A stretch of DNA of 64,000 nt, from NCBI RefSeq assembly GCF_002964605.1, contig NZ_PQDH01000002.1:434001-498000 (forward strand), read 5' to 3'. The position numbers and the translations under genes are program-made. Of this stretch, positions 25,818 through 35,223 are shown piece by piece. Source of the stretch: Vallitalea okinawensis. Lineage in GTDB: Bacteria; Bacillota; Clostridia; Lachnospirales; PQDH01. The notes beneath the pieces are model-generated. The model saw nothing but the letters and a program-made list of their open reading frames with translations. It made no database searches and was not told the origin of the DNA. Every line of letters starts with the position of its first letter. Position 1 is the first letter of the stretch.

Positions 25818-27005
25818 ATGGTTACAATCATATTACTTATCATCATTTATTTAGCTTTTATTAGTCTAGGACTTCCTGATTCTTTACTTGGCGTTACCTG
25901 GCCAGCAATGCAAATTGAATGGGGAATGCCATTAGATGCTGCTGGACTTATTGCTATGTTAACTACCGGTAGTACAATCCTTTCCAGCTTTTTAAGTGGA
26001 CATATCATTAATAAATTTGAAACTGGAAAAGTTACCTTTATCAGTTGTATGATGACAGGTGGTGCTTTACTAGGCATTTCTTTTGCACCTTCTTATTTTT
26101 GGTTACTTGTATTGGCTATACCTTTAGGCTTAGGGGCAGGTTCAGTGGATACAGCACTCAATAATTATGTAGCCCTGCATTATAAAGCTCACCACATGAA
26201 TTGGTTACATTCATTTTGGGGTGTAGGTGCAACTTTAGGTCCTCTTATTATGGCTCAAACATTACTTATGACATCCTCTTGGCGTTTAGGTTATCAAAGA
26301 ATTGCTAGCTTTCAACTTATTTTAGCTTTTATTTTATTATTAAGCTTACCTCTTTGGACCAAACATAAAACACTATTTGAAAAAGTTAAAGAGGCAGATG
26401 ACTCTCCACCAGAAGAAAAATCTAAAGAAAAGCATGTCTATAAGATAAAAGGAGTTAAGCACGCACTACTAACTTTCTTGTTCTATGTTGCTGTTGAATT
26501 ATCCATTGGTTTATGGGGAAGCAGCTTCTTAGTAGAGATGAAAAGCCTATCCATAGAGGTTGCAGCTTCTTGGATTGCCATGTATTATGGTGGTATTACT
26601 TTAGGAAGATTTATATCTGGTTTTGTATCATTTAGATTAACCAATATTCAGATGATTCGCATTGGGATACTAATCGCTCTCTTCGGGTCAGTATTACTAC
26701 TATTACCTTTACCAAACTTTATCTTAATGGTCGCTTTTGTACTGATTGGACTAGGTTTAGCTCCTATATTCCCGGCAATGATTCATGAGACACCAACTCG
26801 TTTTGGTAAGAATCACTCTCAAATTATAATCGGGTATCAGATGGGATTTGGGTATATCGGTAGCGCTATATTACCACCACTTTTTGGTGTTGTAGTAAGA
26901 AATACAAGTATGGTGATCTTTCCATTTTACATAGCTGCTTGTATTCTAATCATGTTATTTTGTTCAGAAAGACTAACAACTCTAACAAAAAAGGTAGACT
27001 TATAA
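25818..27005 (+). CDS. MFS transporter, sugar (FucP/FHS-like) type
   Basis: The 395-residue protein has about 12 membrane segments and the features of the fucose/glucose-mannose H+ symporter-like group: ISLGLPDSLLGVTWPAMQ at the N-terminus, NNYVALHYKAHHMNWLHSFWGVGATLGP, and a cytoplasmic charged loop (about residues 190-210). AAGGAGA precedes the ATG. It is cotranscribed with the ROK regulator, so a sugar, possibly the sulfated compound of the adjacent sulfatase, is the likely cargo. Confidence 0.85.
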   Translation: MVTIILLIIIYLAFISLGLPDSLLGVTWPAMQIEWGMPLDAAGLIAMLTTGSTILSSFLSGHIINKFETGKVTFISCMMTGGALLGISFAPSYFWLLVLAIPLGLGAGSVDTALNNYVALHYKAHHMNWLHSFWGVGATLGPLIMAQTLLMTSSWRLGYQRIASFQLILAFILLLSLPLWTKHKTLFEKVKEADDSPPEEKSKEKHVYKIKGVKHALLTFLFYVAVELSIGLWGSSFLVEMKSLSIEVAASWIAMYYGGITLGRFISGFVSFRLTNIQMIRIGILIALFGSVLLLLPLPNFILMVAFVLIGLGLAPIFPAMIHETPTRFGKNHSQIIIGYQMGFGYIGSAILPPLFGVVVRNTSMVIFPFYIAACILIMLFCSERLTTLTKKVDL

Positions 27006-27032
27006 TAAACAGCCTTATATATCACTGATTGC

Positions 27033-27074
27033 ATAGACCCCCTGCTTAAATAATAAGTAAGGGGGTCTTAATCG
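27033..27074. terminator. bidirectional terminator, copy 1 of a repeated element
   Basis: GACCCCC pairs with GGGGGTC around a part-paired CTTAAATAATAAG centre, between the convergent MFS and amidase genes. The same 46-nt sequence, with four differences, recurs at 40855-40897. Confidence 0.8.
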
Positions 27075-27103
27075 CATATATGCTAAGGAGTTCAGGGGAA
27101 GGT

Positions 27104-28120
27104 TTACTCTTCAACATTCTTAAAATAATCTTCAAGTCCACTAATAATCCCCACTGCAATCTTTTCTTGATACTCTGGAGTATTTAGTAATTGATCTTCA
27201 TCATTATTGGTCATGAATCCCATCTCAACTAAAACAACCGGTACATTTGACCAGTTAAAGCCCGATATATCACCTCTCTCAATGATTCCATTATTCTTTG
27301 CGCCTGTTACATCTGTTAATCTTTCTAATATACAATTGGCTGCTCTATTACTATCTATTAACAGTTGTTCGTCATGAATAAATTTATTACTTGGTACTAA
27401 TATTGATATACCATTCACTGCTGCATTGCTAGAACCATCTGCATGAAGCCGAACAAATATATGGGACTCATTATTATTCGCAATTTCCGCCCTTTCAATA
27501 TTACTAATATTCACGGCAGCTTCTTCTCTAGTTAAGACCACAGTAGCACCATTGTTCTCAAGTTCACTTCTCAATAAGAGCGCTACCTGTAAATTCAACT
27601 CATACTCAGGGACTCCTGTTATAATACCTTGTGTTCCGCCTGAACATTTAATTTTATATTGATCGCTACTAGGTGCAATTAATTCTTGCTCAAAATTAGC
27701 TACCTCTTGATGTCCTGGATCAATACAGATTATTTTATCAGCTAAGATATGCGCTTTATCTTTCACGTCACCCTCAATTTCTCCATCTAAATCCGATTCA
27801 CTGATTTCTTCATTTACATGATTAATTTTTTGAGTATCTTCGCTAGGTACACCTGTTTCCTCATTATTGTCATTGAATGTAACGTGACTTTCAAATACCT
27901 GCTCTAAACAAACTTCAGATGTTTCTTTTTTACTAATTACCTCTTTTGTCTCAATATGACTATTATCAGAAACTTTTAATGGTTCACTTGTACTTTTTTG
28001 ACTAACTAAAAATAATAAGCTACCCAAAGCTATTACTATAAATATAAGCCCTACGAAAAACAACTTATGACTAGTTTTCAAACTGTTTAATAAATTGGGC
28101 ATTGTATTTTTCATACTCAT
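27104..28120 (-). CDS. membrane-anchored N-acetylmuramoyl-L-alanine amidase (Amidase_3)
   Basis: It cleaves the peptide from peptidoglycan glycan strands. One N-terminal membrane segment (LFFVGLIFIVIALGSLLFLVS) and an acidic linker precede the Amidase_3 domain: IICIDPGHQ (zinc His), ELNLQVALLL, VVLTREE, FVRLHADGSSN (second His) and VLVEMGFMTNNDED (catalytic Glu). The start is the ATG at 28120 with AGGGGAT upstream; the longer frame would overlap the previous gene far more. Even so it overlaps that gene by 50 nt in another frame, suggesting translational coupling. It is the last gene of the zinc-ribbon/SLH operon. Confidence 0.9.
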   Translation of the reverse strand: MSMKNTMPNLLNSLKTSHKLFFVGLIFIVIALGSLLFLVSQKSTSEPLKVSDNSHIETKEVISKKETSEVCLEQVFESHVTFNDNNEETGVPSEDTQKINHVNEEISESDLDGEIEGDVKDKAHILADKIICIDPGHQEVANFEQELIAPSSDQYKIKCSGGTQGIITGVPEYELNLQVALLLRSELENNGATVVLTREEAAVNISNIERAEIANNNESHIFVRLHADGSSNAAVNGISILVPSNKFIHDEQLLIDSNRAANCILERLTDVTGAKNNGIIERGDISGFNWSNVPVVLVEMGFMTNNDEDQLLNTPEYQEKIAVGIISGLEDYFKNVEE

Positions 28121-30011
28121 TAAGATCCCCTTCACTAAAGTTACTATTCGGACTATACCAGGATTTGCTTTCAAAATACAATCTATACTTTTCTGTTGAA
28201 AAAATGTAACCTTTTCTAGCGTATATCTCATTTCTTGCTAATGCAAGTTCTTCTAAAGTTAAGTTTTCTAAATCCTCTTCAATCAAATATCTATTACTAC
28301 TATATGGAATGATATAATCAATTTCATCAGTACTGCTTATATTTGATTCTATCGTAAGCTTTGGAATATTGTCTAATTCTATATAAAATAGATTTCTATA
28401 TGTAGAATTTCCCCACTGAGCAATATAATTATTGGCTTGACTTGGTGGATAAATATCTGTGAAAACCATCATGTCTTTTATAAGATTGATTTCCATACCA
28501 TATATTGTATCAAATAGTCGCTCCCTCTTCCTTGTATTGATGTTCAACCTTGTCATCCCTGTGGTATCTCCATAATAAATATAATCTCCATATTTATTAA
28601 CTCTTCTAAAAACTAAATCATCCGACATTTTTATTTTATCTCTTGTATCAATATTTAGTCGATACAACCTTCCTAAATAAAAACTTTCTCCTTCAGAACT
28701 TACCGAATCACCATCATTACAGTTAGCATAGTAAATCCACTCGTTGTAGACTAGAAAATCATTGGTACCATCATTAGTTATTTTTTCCTTATCTTGACCA
28801 TTTGTCTTAACTCGATATATGGTACCAAACTCCTGATAAGATGTACCATCAAGCATATTATCATAGGTATATGTAACAGAGTCACTCAGGTTTAAATAAT
28901 AAATCCAGTCATCAATAACATTAACAGTATGACATTGGTCATAGACAATTACTTCTGCCTGCCGTGTAATTAAATCAAATTTCATGATATTATTATTTTC
29001 ATTCAAATAGTAGCCTGTATCATTAGCTATTACTAGGTAAGAAAAAGTAAATGCATCTTCAGCAATAACACTTATAGTATCACTTGAATTAAGATCCATT
29101 TCATAAATGTTAGTCTCGCTATAATCAATAGAACTCAAGCTAAAGTATAATTTATCACCTATAACATTTAGATACATAGGTGTGTTATCAGTGTCCAATA
29201 ATTTTTTCTCTTCTCCGTTATAGGCGTTATATCTATATATTCCGCCTTCTACACTATAGATGATCCAATCATTCCATGATGCTACATAACCTGCATTTTT
29301 AATGTTTCCTGAAGTATTGCCTAGAATTAGTTCTTTAGGAGTGATTGCATAAGTAAATTCACTTTGACTAGTCAGGCTATAGCTGTTGGTAATAGCTAAT
29401 CTTAATATTGTTTCTCCTTCTCTGATATGAATACTACCTTCATATTCTGCACCGTTTTCCATTGGGTCACTACCATCAGTTGAATAATAAGCCTTGTCAC
29501 CATTATTTAAATTAGTTAGTTCTATGTTAAGCTCTTCTGAATAGTCACCACTATCCATATTCACAAGAGGGTTTTCTGGTGTTTTCTCTTTTATCCATCT
29601 ATTAAACTTTTTTCTCTCAGTACTTTTGTAAGCTTCTTCTACTAACTCCTTAATTTCTATTTTCGGTTTATTCATTCGTTCATATATTTCTATGGCAAGC
29701 TCCCAACTGTCATCATCTTCTTCATCCATATCTATAGCTTCCATTATAATTTCTTCTGCAGCCTCATAGTCTTCTAGTTTAATATAAGCATCAGCCATAC
29801 CCACTCTAGCCTTAACACTATCTTCATCAATTTCGATAGCTTCTTCATAAGCAGTTATAGATTCTTCATAATTTTTTTCATCAAAGCATTCGTGGCCTAG
29901 CTCCATTTTTTTTTCATATTGGCTCCCACCAGTTCCAATGAGTATAACCACACCAAAAGAAGCTAGTGCTATGGTAGTTAAAATGACTAAAATAATTACT
30001 TTTCTACTCAT
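28071..30011 (-). CDS. membrane-anchored TPR, beta-propeller-like and YARHG protein
   Basis: In order: an N-terminal membrane anchor (VIILVILTTIALASFGVVILIG); TPR repeats (about 30-125; YEESITAYEEAIEIDEDSVKARVGMADAYIKL); a chitobiase-C/Fn3-like unit (YYSTDGSDPMENG, about 155-230); a DUF5050-like set of propeller blades with recurring WIIYS/WIYYLN motifs (about 235-540); and a C-terminal YARHG domain (ARNEIYARKGYIF). AGGAGGGG precedes the ATG. All but the anchor probably faces outward. No enzyme motif is seen; it is likely a structural or sensing part of an envelope complex. Confidence 0.8.
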   Translation of the reverse strand: MSRKVIILVILTTIALASFGVVILIGTGGSQYEKKMELGHECFDEKNYEESITAYEEAIEIDEDSVKARVGMADAYIKLEDYEAAEEIIMEAIDMDEEDDDSWELAIEIYERMNKPKIEIKELVEEAYKSTERKKFNRWIKEKTPENPLVNMDSGDYSEELNIELTNLNNGDKAYYSTDGSDPMENGAEYEGSIHIREGETILRLAITNSYSLTSQSEFTYAITPKELILGNTSGNIKNAGYVASWNDWIIYSVEGGIYRYNAYNGEEKKLLDTDNTPMYLNVIGDKLYFSLSSIDYSETNIYEMDLNSSDTISVIAEDAFTFSYLVIANDTGYYLNENNNIMKFDLITRQAEVIVYDQCHTVNVIDDWIYYLNLSDSVTYTYDNMLDGTSYQEFGTIYRVKTNGQDKEKITNDGTNDFLVYNEWIYYANCNDGDSVSSEGESFYLGRLYRLNIDTRDKIKMSDDLVFRRVNKYGDYIYYGDTTGMTRLNINTRKRERLFDTIYGMEINLIKDMMVFTDIYPPSQANNYIAQWGNSTYRNLFYIELDNIPKLTIESNISSTDEIDYIIPYSSNRYLIEEDLENLTLEELALARNEIYARKGYIFSTEKYRLYFESKSWYSPNSNFSEGDLNEYEKYNAQFIKQFEN

Positions 30012-30083
30012 ATTCCCCTCCTAAATTTAAGTTTGTGTTGTTAATAGTTTTATATCAACTCGCTTTGCATGTATCCTTTATTA

Positions 30084-32864
30084 TTACAGTTTCTTATACA
30101 ATCGATATAACATCATAGCAGCCTCTACTCTTGATATTTCTTTTTCTCCATCAAATAGTTGATCTATATTGGGTACCACTATACCTTCTCTTGTTGCCAA
30201 TGCTACATAATCTAAAGCCCATTCTTCTATTTCATCTGGATTACTGTACATGCTAAGATAAATCTCCTTTTGTTCAGGATATTTATAACCTTTGCAATAG
30301 GATAATAATGCAGCATTGAGTTTAGTTAATTCTACTTTTAATATAGCATGATCCGGTCTAAAGGTATTATCATCATAACCTGATACAACACCGATTTCTT
30401 CTGAGGATGATATGTATGGATAGTACCATGCACTTTCTTCTACATCGACGAAATCACTTTCTGCATTCTTATTATGCAAATAAGCCATCTTGATTAAAGC
30501 TGTCGTTAATTCTGCCCTATTAACTTTTTCATCAGGATTAAATTTTCCTTCTTCACCTGATAGTATTTCTTTGGATGCAATTATTTTTATGGCTTCTTTT
30601 TCTGCTGTTGTTAACCCTTCTATATCTTCAAAACTCTTTTTATTGTTGATGACATAATAATCACCACTATCATCTATACTAACAGCCATTTTACCTGTTT
30701 CTTCATCATACCTTCCACCCATAGCCTCTTCTAGACCATCAGTATTCTTGAAAACACAATTGTATTTGTTGTCATCCGAAACAAGACTTAAACCAAGTTT
30801 ACCATCAGACATACCTGCTCCATTATTAATATGAATTGTGTAGATAGTTGTATTGAATGTTTGCTCTATGGTCTCAGCAGCTAAAATAATTTTATTCGCA
30901 TTGTCGCTAGTATTAGCTATCGTAGCTCTGCTAATTACTTTAACATCGTTCATAAGCTTTTTAATCCCCGATACACTATCGTCTTCTATAAAGGTTTCAA
31001 CATCTGCTACAACTTCATTGGTAACTATAGCTTCTTTATAGTCTAATTCGATCTTCAGAATACCATTATTTTTTGTTGCTTTTTCGATTTGATTAGGAGT
31101 TACCGATAGGATAACACCTCCTGTATTAACATTAATCTTATCAACATCTTTTATTTCACTGAGATTATTTGAAAAAGTTAGTTCAATAGTTTTGTCTTCC
31201 TCTAATGATCCAAATTCTATTTCTATAATGGCTTCTATTTTTCTATCTAATGTCACATCATCTTCTTTTAACATCGACTCTATTTGATTCTTCATTTCTA
31301 TAGCTGTTGCAATTTCTGCGTCTATCAAGGATGTATTGATCATAAGCTTGTTATCTTCAGATTCTAATTTTAGTGCCCCAGTTTCTCTTATGATCTTCTC
31401 TGCTTCTTTCGTCAACTCTTCTATTGTATCACTATCAAACTTATCTTTTAATGCTTGAATAGCATCCGTTTGATCAACATCACTTTGCCATATAACATCC
31501 ACATCTCCTGATTCAAAGTAATCAACTATTGAAGCAAGTTCTTTTTCGTTTGCAATACTCTCAGTTATATTAATAGCTTCAAGATTAGTTAAGCTTTTAA
31601 ATGGTTCAGTATTTTCAATAGCATTATAGCTTATATTCAATGTCTTTAAGTTTTTAAGCTTATCAAGTCCTTCTACACTTTTTATATTCATACCGGAAGC
31701 ATTAAGACTTGTTATTGTTGCTAGCTCTTCTTCTAAGATATTACCACTAACTTTTCCTAGTTCTTGTCGAATAGTTGTTTCAAGGTTTTTATCAAAATAA
31801 CTTAATTGTGATCCTATTTCATTATTTATCTCAATTGTATTTGAACAATTGTTATAGTTTTGTAGTAACGTATAAGCTGTTGTATCATCTTTAATTACTT
31901 CTCCAGTTAATAATTTTTTGGCAGATTCATTATATTCCTTTTCAAGTTTCTCAAATTCTGCCCTATTATTGAACCAATATTTTATTTGCTCGTTTGCGTT
32001 ATACCCATCTTCATCTATTGATGCTAACATTTTACCATTAACAAAAAAAACTTGATGAAAGGAAGGTTTGGTATCAACATCGTAGTAATATATAAGTTCT
32101 CCAGATTCATTAAAATAGTAATACCTATCTGACCAAGAATCGTATACATGTACCAATACAATTTTACCATTATTTTCATAATAATTACAACTAATTATTA
32201 AACCATTAGATTCTGTATAATAAGTTTCTATAATCTTGTTACCATCTGAAATTCGGTTTAAAATGCTGGTTAATACTTGATCACATGTTTCCTTAGAATC
32301 ATAGTCCCCACTTGAGCTCTTTTGAAGATTTAAATATTGATTATTAAACTTGATTTCACTTATACATAAATCATTATACATTGTGCCATTAATAACTTCT
32401 GTAAAGTAGAGTCGTACTCCTTTAATATTTTCAAATCCCAACTCGATGTTCTGAAAGTCCATAATCCCATCCATTAGATTGACTTCTCTGACTTGTCCAT
32501 TGGAAGCTTCAACTCTTATTCTCAAGGCTCTATTATTTTTATAATATAAGCTTTCACTTTTAGCATATCCATTAATTATTTGAAGACTAGCTAAATCAAA
32601 TGAAGAATTACTGTTAATATAAACCCATTCGCCTTCTCCATTTCCTGATCCACCTTCTACCCATGCAGTATTAACATTATTATCAGAAATATTGACTGGT
32701 TCATATACAACATCTTCACCATTAACTTCTTCTTCTAATACTGAAGATGCTTCTATTTCAAAGACCATATCTGTAGCAGCTATAATGTCTATGGATGATG
32801 TATTAATCAAAGTAAATAAAAGTACAAAAAGTAATACGAAGCTCGTGATTCTACTATAAATCAT
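30084..32864 (-). CDS. SLH-domain surface protein with glycan-binding and LRR segments
   Basis: A signal peptide is followed by a discoidin-like NADase-type glycan-binding domain (about 35-155; VNTAWVEGGSGNGEGEWV), then a middle region with a short leucine-rich stretch (LDKLKNLKTLNISYNAIENTEPF, about 405-435). A beta-rich region comes next. The C-terminal three SLH motifs (about 755-926; VNRAELTTALIKM, GYDDNTFRPDHAI, SRVEAAMMLYRLYKKL) bind pyruvylated secondary cell-wall polymer. It is thus held on the outside of the wall. A decayed copy of its C-terminal end lies at 36762-36876. Confidence 0.87.
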   Translation of the reverse strand: MIYSRITSFVLLFVLLFTLINTSSIDIIAATDMVFEIEASSVLEEEVNGEDVVYEPVNISDNNVNTAWVEGGSGNGEGEWVYINSNSSFDLASLQIINGYAKSESLYYKNNRALRIRVEASNGQVREVNLMDGIMDFQNIELGFENIKGVRLYFTEVINGTMYNDLCISEIKFNNQYLNLQKSSSGDYDSKETCDQVLTSILNRISDGNKIIETYYTESNGLIISCNYYENNGKIVLVHVYDSWSDRYYYFNESGELIYYYDVDTKPSFHQVFFVNGKMLASIDEDGYNANEQIKYWFNNRAEFEKLEKEYNESAKKLLTGEVIKDDTTAYTLLQNYNNCSNTIEINNEIGSQLSYFDKNLETTIRQELGKVSGNILEEELATITSLNASGMNIKSVEGLDKLKNLKTLNISYNAIENTEPFKSLTNLEAINITESIANEKELASIVDYFESGDVDVIWQSDVDQTDAIQALKDKFDSDTIEELTKEAEKIIRETGALKLESEDNKLMINTSLIDAEIATAIEMKNQIESMLKEDDVTLDRKIEAIIEIEFGSLEEDKTIELTFSNNLSEIKDVDKINVNTGGVILSVTPNQIEKATKNNGILKIELDYKEAIVTNEVVADVETFIEDDSVSGIKKLMNDVKVISRATIANTSDNANKIILAAETIEQTFNTTIYTIHINNGAGMSDGKLGLSLVSDDNKYNCVFKNTDGLEEAMGGRYDEETGKMAVSIDDSGDYYVINNKKSFEDIEGLTTAEKEAIKIIASKEILSGEEGKFNPDEKVNRAELTTALIKMAYLHNKNAESDFVDVEESAWYYPYISSSEEIGVVSGYDDNTFRPDHAILKVELTKLNAALLSYCKGYKYPEQKEIYLSMYSNPDEIEEWALDYVALATREGIVVPNIDQLFDGEKEISRVEAAMMLYRLYKKL

Positions 32865-32913
32865 TTTTTTCTCCTCTCTCTTCTTATCAATAACCTTAAA
32901 ACATATTACAGGC

Positions 32914-33669
32914 TTACTGATATTCGATTTTTTGCTCTTGCATAGCTATATTCCAATTACCTAATAGATGTTGAGCTTCTTGTTCAAGAGTATTAACTAC
33001 TAAAGTCTTTTCTACGATGTTACTATATGCTTCCTCTAAGGCTCCATCAGCTTCAATGCTCTCAAGATCTTTTGTCATTTCTAACAATTCTTTACTATAT
33101 TCATTAATTAAATATTTTTTATTACACCATTGAATCAGCATTTCATTTATTGTATTAACTTCTTCGTTTTTTGTCTTTAGCCCATTAATATCATTAATAG
33201 TAACTTCTAATGCTCCTCTATGCTCTATTAATATCTCTTCTGCTTCAGTTATGTAGTCTTTATCATTAACATCAATTCTACCTATTCTCTCTTCTATTTC
33301 TATGATTAATTCTATCCCTGCTTCGATCTGCATTTTATCTATATATTTCACATATCCAGCTGAGGTCTCAACTAACTTTGATAGACTTATATAATATATA
33401 CTTCCTGCTATAAGTCCTAAGCTAATGATAATACTCCATGTGATAACTATCTTCTTTGTCTTCTTTTTTTCTCTTATAGTCTTTAATTTCTTGGTTTTCT
33501 TTGTTTGATTCATTCCCTCAAAGTCTTTTATAGCCTCTTTTTCAGGTATTAGCATAGCAGTTTCTTTGTTTTGATTTTTAGTCTTTATGTTACCTTTTAT
33601 TTTAGTTCCACATTTAATACAAAAATTATTATTGTCGTCAATTTTACCACCGCATTTTATACAATACAT
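32914..33669 (-). CDS. zinc-ribbon membrane protein (251 aa)
   Basis: Cys3/Cys6 and Cys17/Cys20 form an N-terminal zinc ribbon, followed by a Lys-rich linker and one membrane segment (IVITWSIIISLGLIAGSIYYIS, about 75-97). The remaining 155 residues are helical, Glu-rich and probably extracytoplasmic. The ribbon would then be in the cytoplasm. No enzyme motif is visible. GGAGG precedes the ATG. It sits between the SLH gene and the second zinc-ribbon gene, in the same direction. Confidence 0.75.
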   Translation of the reverse strand: MYCIKCGGKIDDNNNFCIKCGTKIKGNIKTKNQNKETAMLIPEKEAIKDFEGMNQTKKTKKLKTIREKKKTKKIVITWSIIISLGLIAGSIYYISLSKLVETSAGYVKYIDKMQIEAGIELIIEIEERIGRIDVNDKDYITEAEEILIEHRGALEVTINDINGLKTKNEEVNTINEMLIQWCNKKYLINEYSKELLEMTKDLESIEADGALEEAYSNIVEKTLVVNTLEQEAQHLLGNWNIAMQEQKIEYQ

Positions 33670-33690
33670 TTTGCGCCTCCAACATTATAT

Positions 33691-33729
33691 TAGGTTTAAC
33701 TCCTTATGCATTAATGATTATTAAACCTA
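33691..33729 (-). promoter_or_regulatory. 9-bp inverted repeat before zinc-ribbon gene
   Basis: TAGGTTTAA and TTAAACCTA are perfect inverted repeats 21 nt apart, 22 nt upstream of the gene at 33669, with a TATAAT just downstream on the minus strand. A second hairpin (33764-33786, GGGAAGAGGT / ACCTCTCCC) follows the previous gene. Together they suggest a control point within the operon. Confidence 0.4.
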
Positions 33730-33827
33730 TATTTACAAGCATTAATATCTTTCCAGATATTTTGGGAAGAGGTCTTCACCTCTCCCCTCTATGCGATACT
33801 CATAGCACTTTAATCTACGACATACAA

Positions 33828-35189
33828 TTAATCAATAATAACGTAAGCTCCATAATAAAAATAATACGTATTATTAGATATTTTAAAATATCCAACATCT
33901 TTAGGACTATCTATGTACAAGACATCATTATTCTTAAAAGTAACATAACCTTGAAAAGGTATGCGTACTATGTATTCATTATCTAGATCCTCGGCAACGG
34001 AACGCTTGATTTTATCATCACTATCTATATTATAGAAACGCTCCCTGAGGACAGATTCAAAATCAGGGTTCTCCTCTTTAAAATCTTCTACCTTTATCGA
34101 TAGTGGCATATGGTATGTTAGTTCATCCATCATCCCATAGTTATAATTTTCAAAATTACCCTTTAATCCTTCCCATTCCACAGTAGTAATTACCTTGTTA
34201 GGGAATATATGTTTCATATCAATATTTACATCTATTCCTTCATCATCAAAGATGTCTTCATAATAGTCATAAACTTCTTCCATTCTATCTTCATAGCGTT
34301 TAAAATCATCATCATAGAAGGTACGTTTTATTTTAATCTCATCCAAATCTATGATTTCACATTCAGTTTTTTGCATTGGTCGTACATAATTAATAGACTT
34401 GTAAAAAAATCCGATATTTAATAATAAAATCACGCATACAAATATGGTTAGTATAATTTTTGCTGTAAATTTGTAATTATTAAAATATGCGAATAAACTA
34501 AACTCTTGATTTATTAATGCTATTTTATTAATTTTAAAACATGCTATAATTAAACCACTAAGTGATAAAATTGCAAAAGCTAAACAAAAAATTATGCAGC
34601 TGAACATACTATCTAAAACTAGTAACATATCATCAATATTCAGTTCCATTACAAAAAGTCCATTGATGCCTATGATTATAAGTGAGACAAAGACGGTAAA
34701 GATCGCACTGATTCTAAAACATACTAAAAACAAACCCTTTTTATTAAAAGCAAAACCAGCTAAAGCAATAAACAAAAGAACTACAACCACAGCATAAATA
34801 ATTGATAATATTGGCAAGTAAAAAAATCCTGTATCATACCCATTAATAAACTCTGTTAACACTCTTAACTCTTCATAAAAATACTCGTGGAGTTCCATTG
34901 AAAAACCACTTGACGGTATTCTTTTAAGAATATCAAACATACTAACCCGCGCATATGTACTTGGTATTACTGGAACAAAGTAAAATATTATCTGCAATAA
35001 CCCTATTGAAAATAAGGTACCTACTCTACTAATAACCTTACTTTCCTTAACTTCCTTATTCTCCTCAAAATTAACTTGATCACTATGCTGATCTTCTTGA
35101 GAATCTGTATTTCCATTTACTTTATATTGACATACTGTACATAGTTCTTCCGTAGTATCAATTTCTTTTCCGCATTTTACACAAAACAT
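33828..35189 (-). CDS. zinc-ribbon polytopic membrane protein (453 aa)
   Basis: An N-terminal zinc ribbon (Cys3/Cys6, Cys17/Cys20) is followed by about five membrane segments between residues 58 and 270, then an extracytoplasmic C-terminal domain of about 180 residues rich in Tyr, Asp and Glu (KRTFYDDDFKRYEDRMEEVYDYYEDIF). It resembles no enzyme I can name. GGAGGG precedes the ATG. The three zinc-ribbon proteins are consecutive, with different membrane and outer parts, which suggests one complex. Confidence 0.75.
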   Translation of the reverse strand: MFCVKCGKEIDTTEELCTVCQYKVNGNTDSQEDQHSDQVNFEENKEVKESKVISRVGTLFSIGLLQIIFYFVPVIPSTYARVSMFDILKRIPSSGFSMELHEYFYEELRVLTEFINGYDTGFFYLPILSIIYAVVVVLLFIALAGFAFNKKGLFLVCFRISAIFTVFVSLIIIGINGLFVMELNIDDMLLVLDSMFSCIIFCLAFAILSLSGLIIACFKINKIALINQEFSLFAYFNNYKFTAKIILTIFVCVILLLNIGFFYKSINYVRPMQKTECEIIDLDEIKIKRTFYDDDFKRYEDRMEEVYDYYEDIFDDEGIDVNIDMKHIFPNKVITTVEWEGLKGNFENYNYGMMDELTYHMPLSIKVEDFKEENPDFESVLRERFYNIDSDDKIKRSVAEDLDNEYIVRIPFQGYVTFKNNDVLYIDSPKDVGYFKISNNTYYFYYGAYVIID

Positions 35190-35223
35190 ATAATCCCTCC
35201 ATATTGCGTTTCATTGATTATAT

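Noticed and set aside
33714-33986. 90-codon plus-strand ORF between zinc-ribbon genes
   Set aside because: It runs antisense into the 453-residue zinc-ribbon gene, has no ribosome site and is low in complexity.
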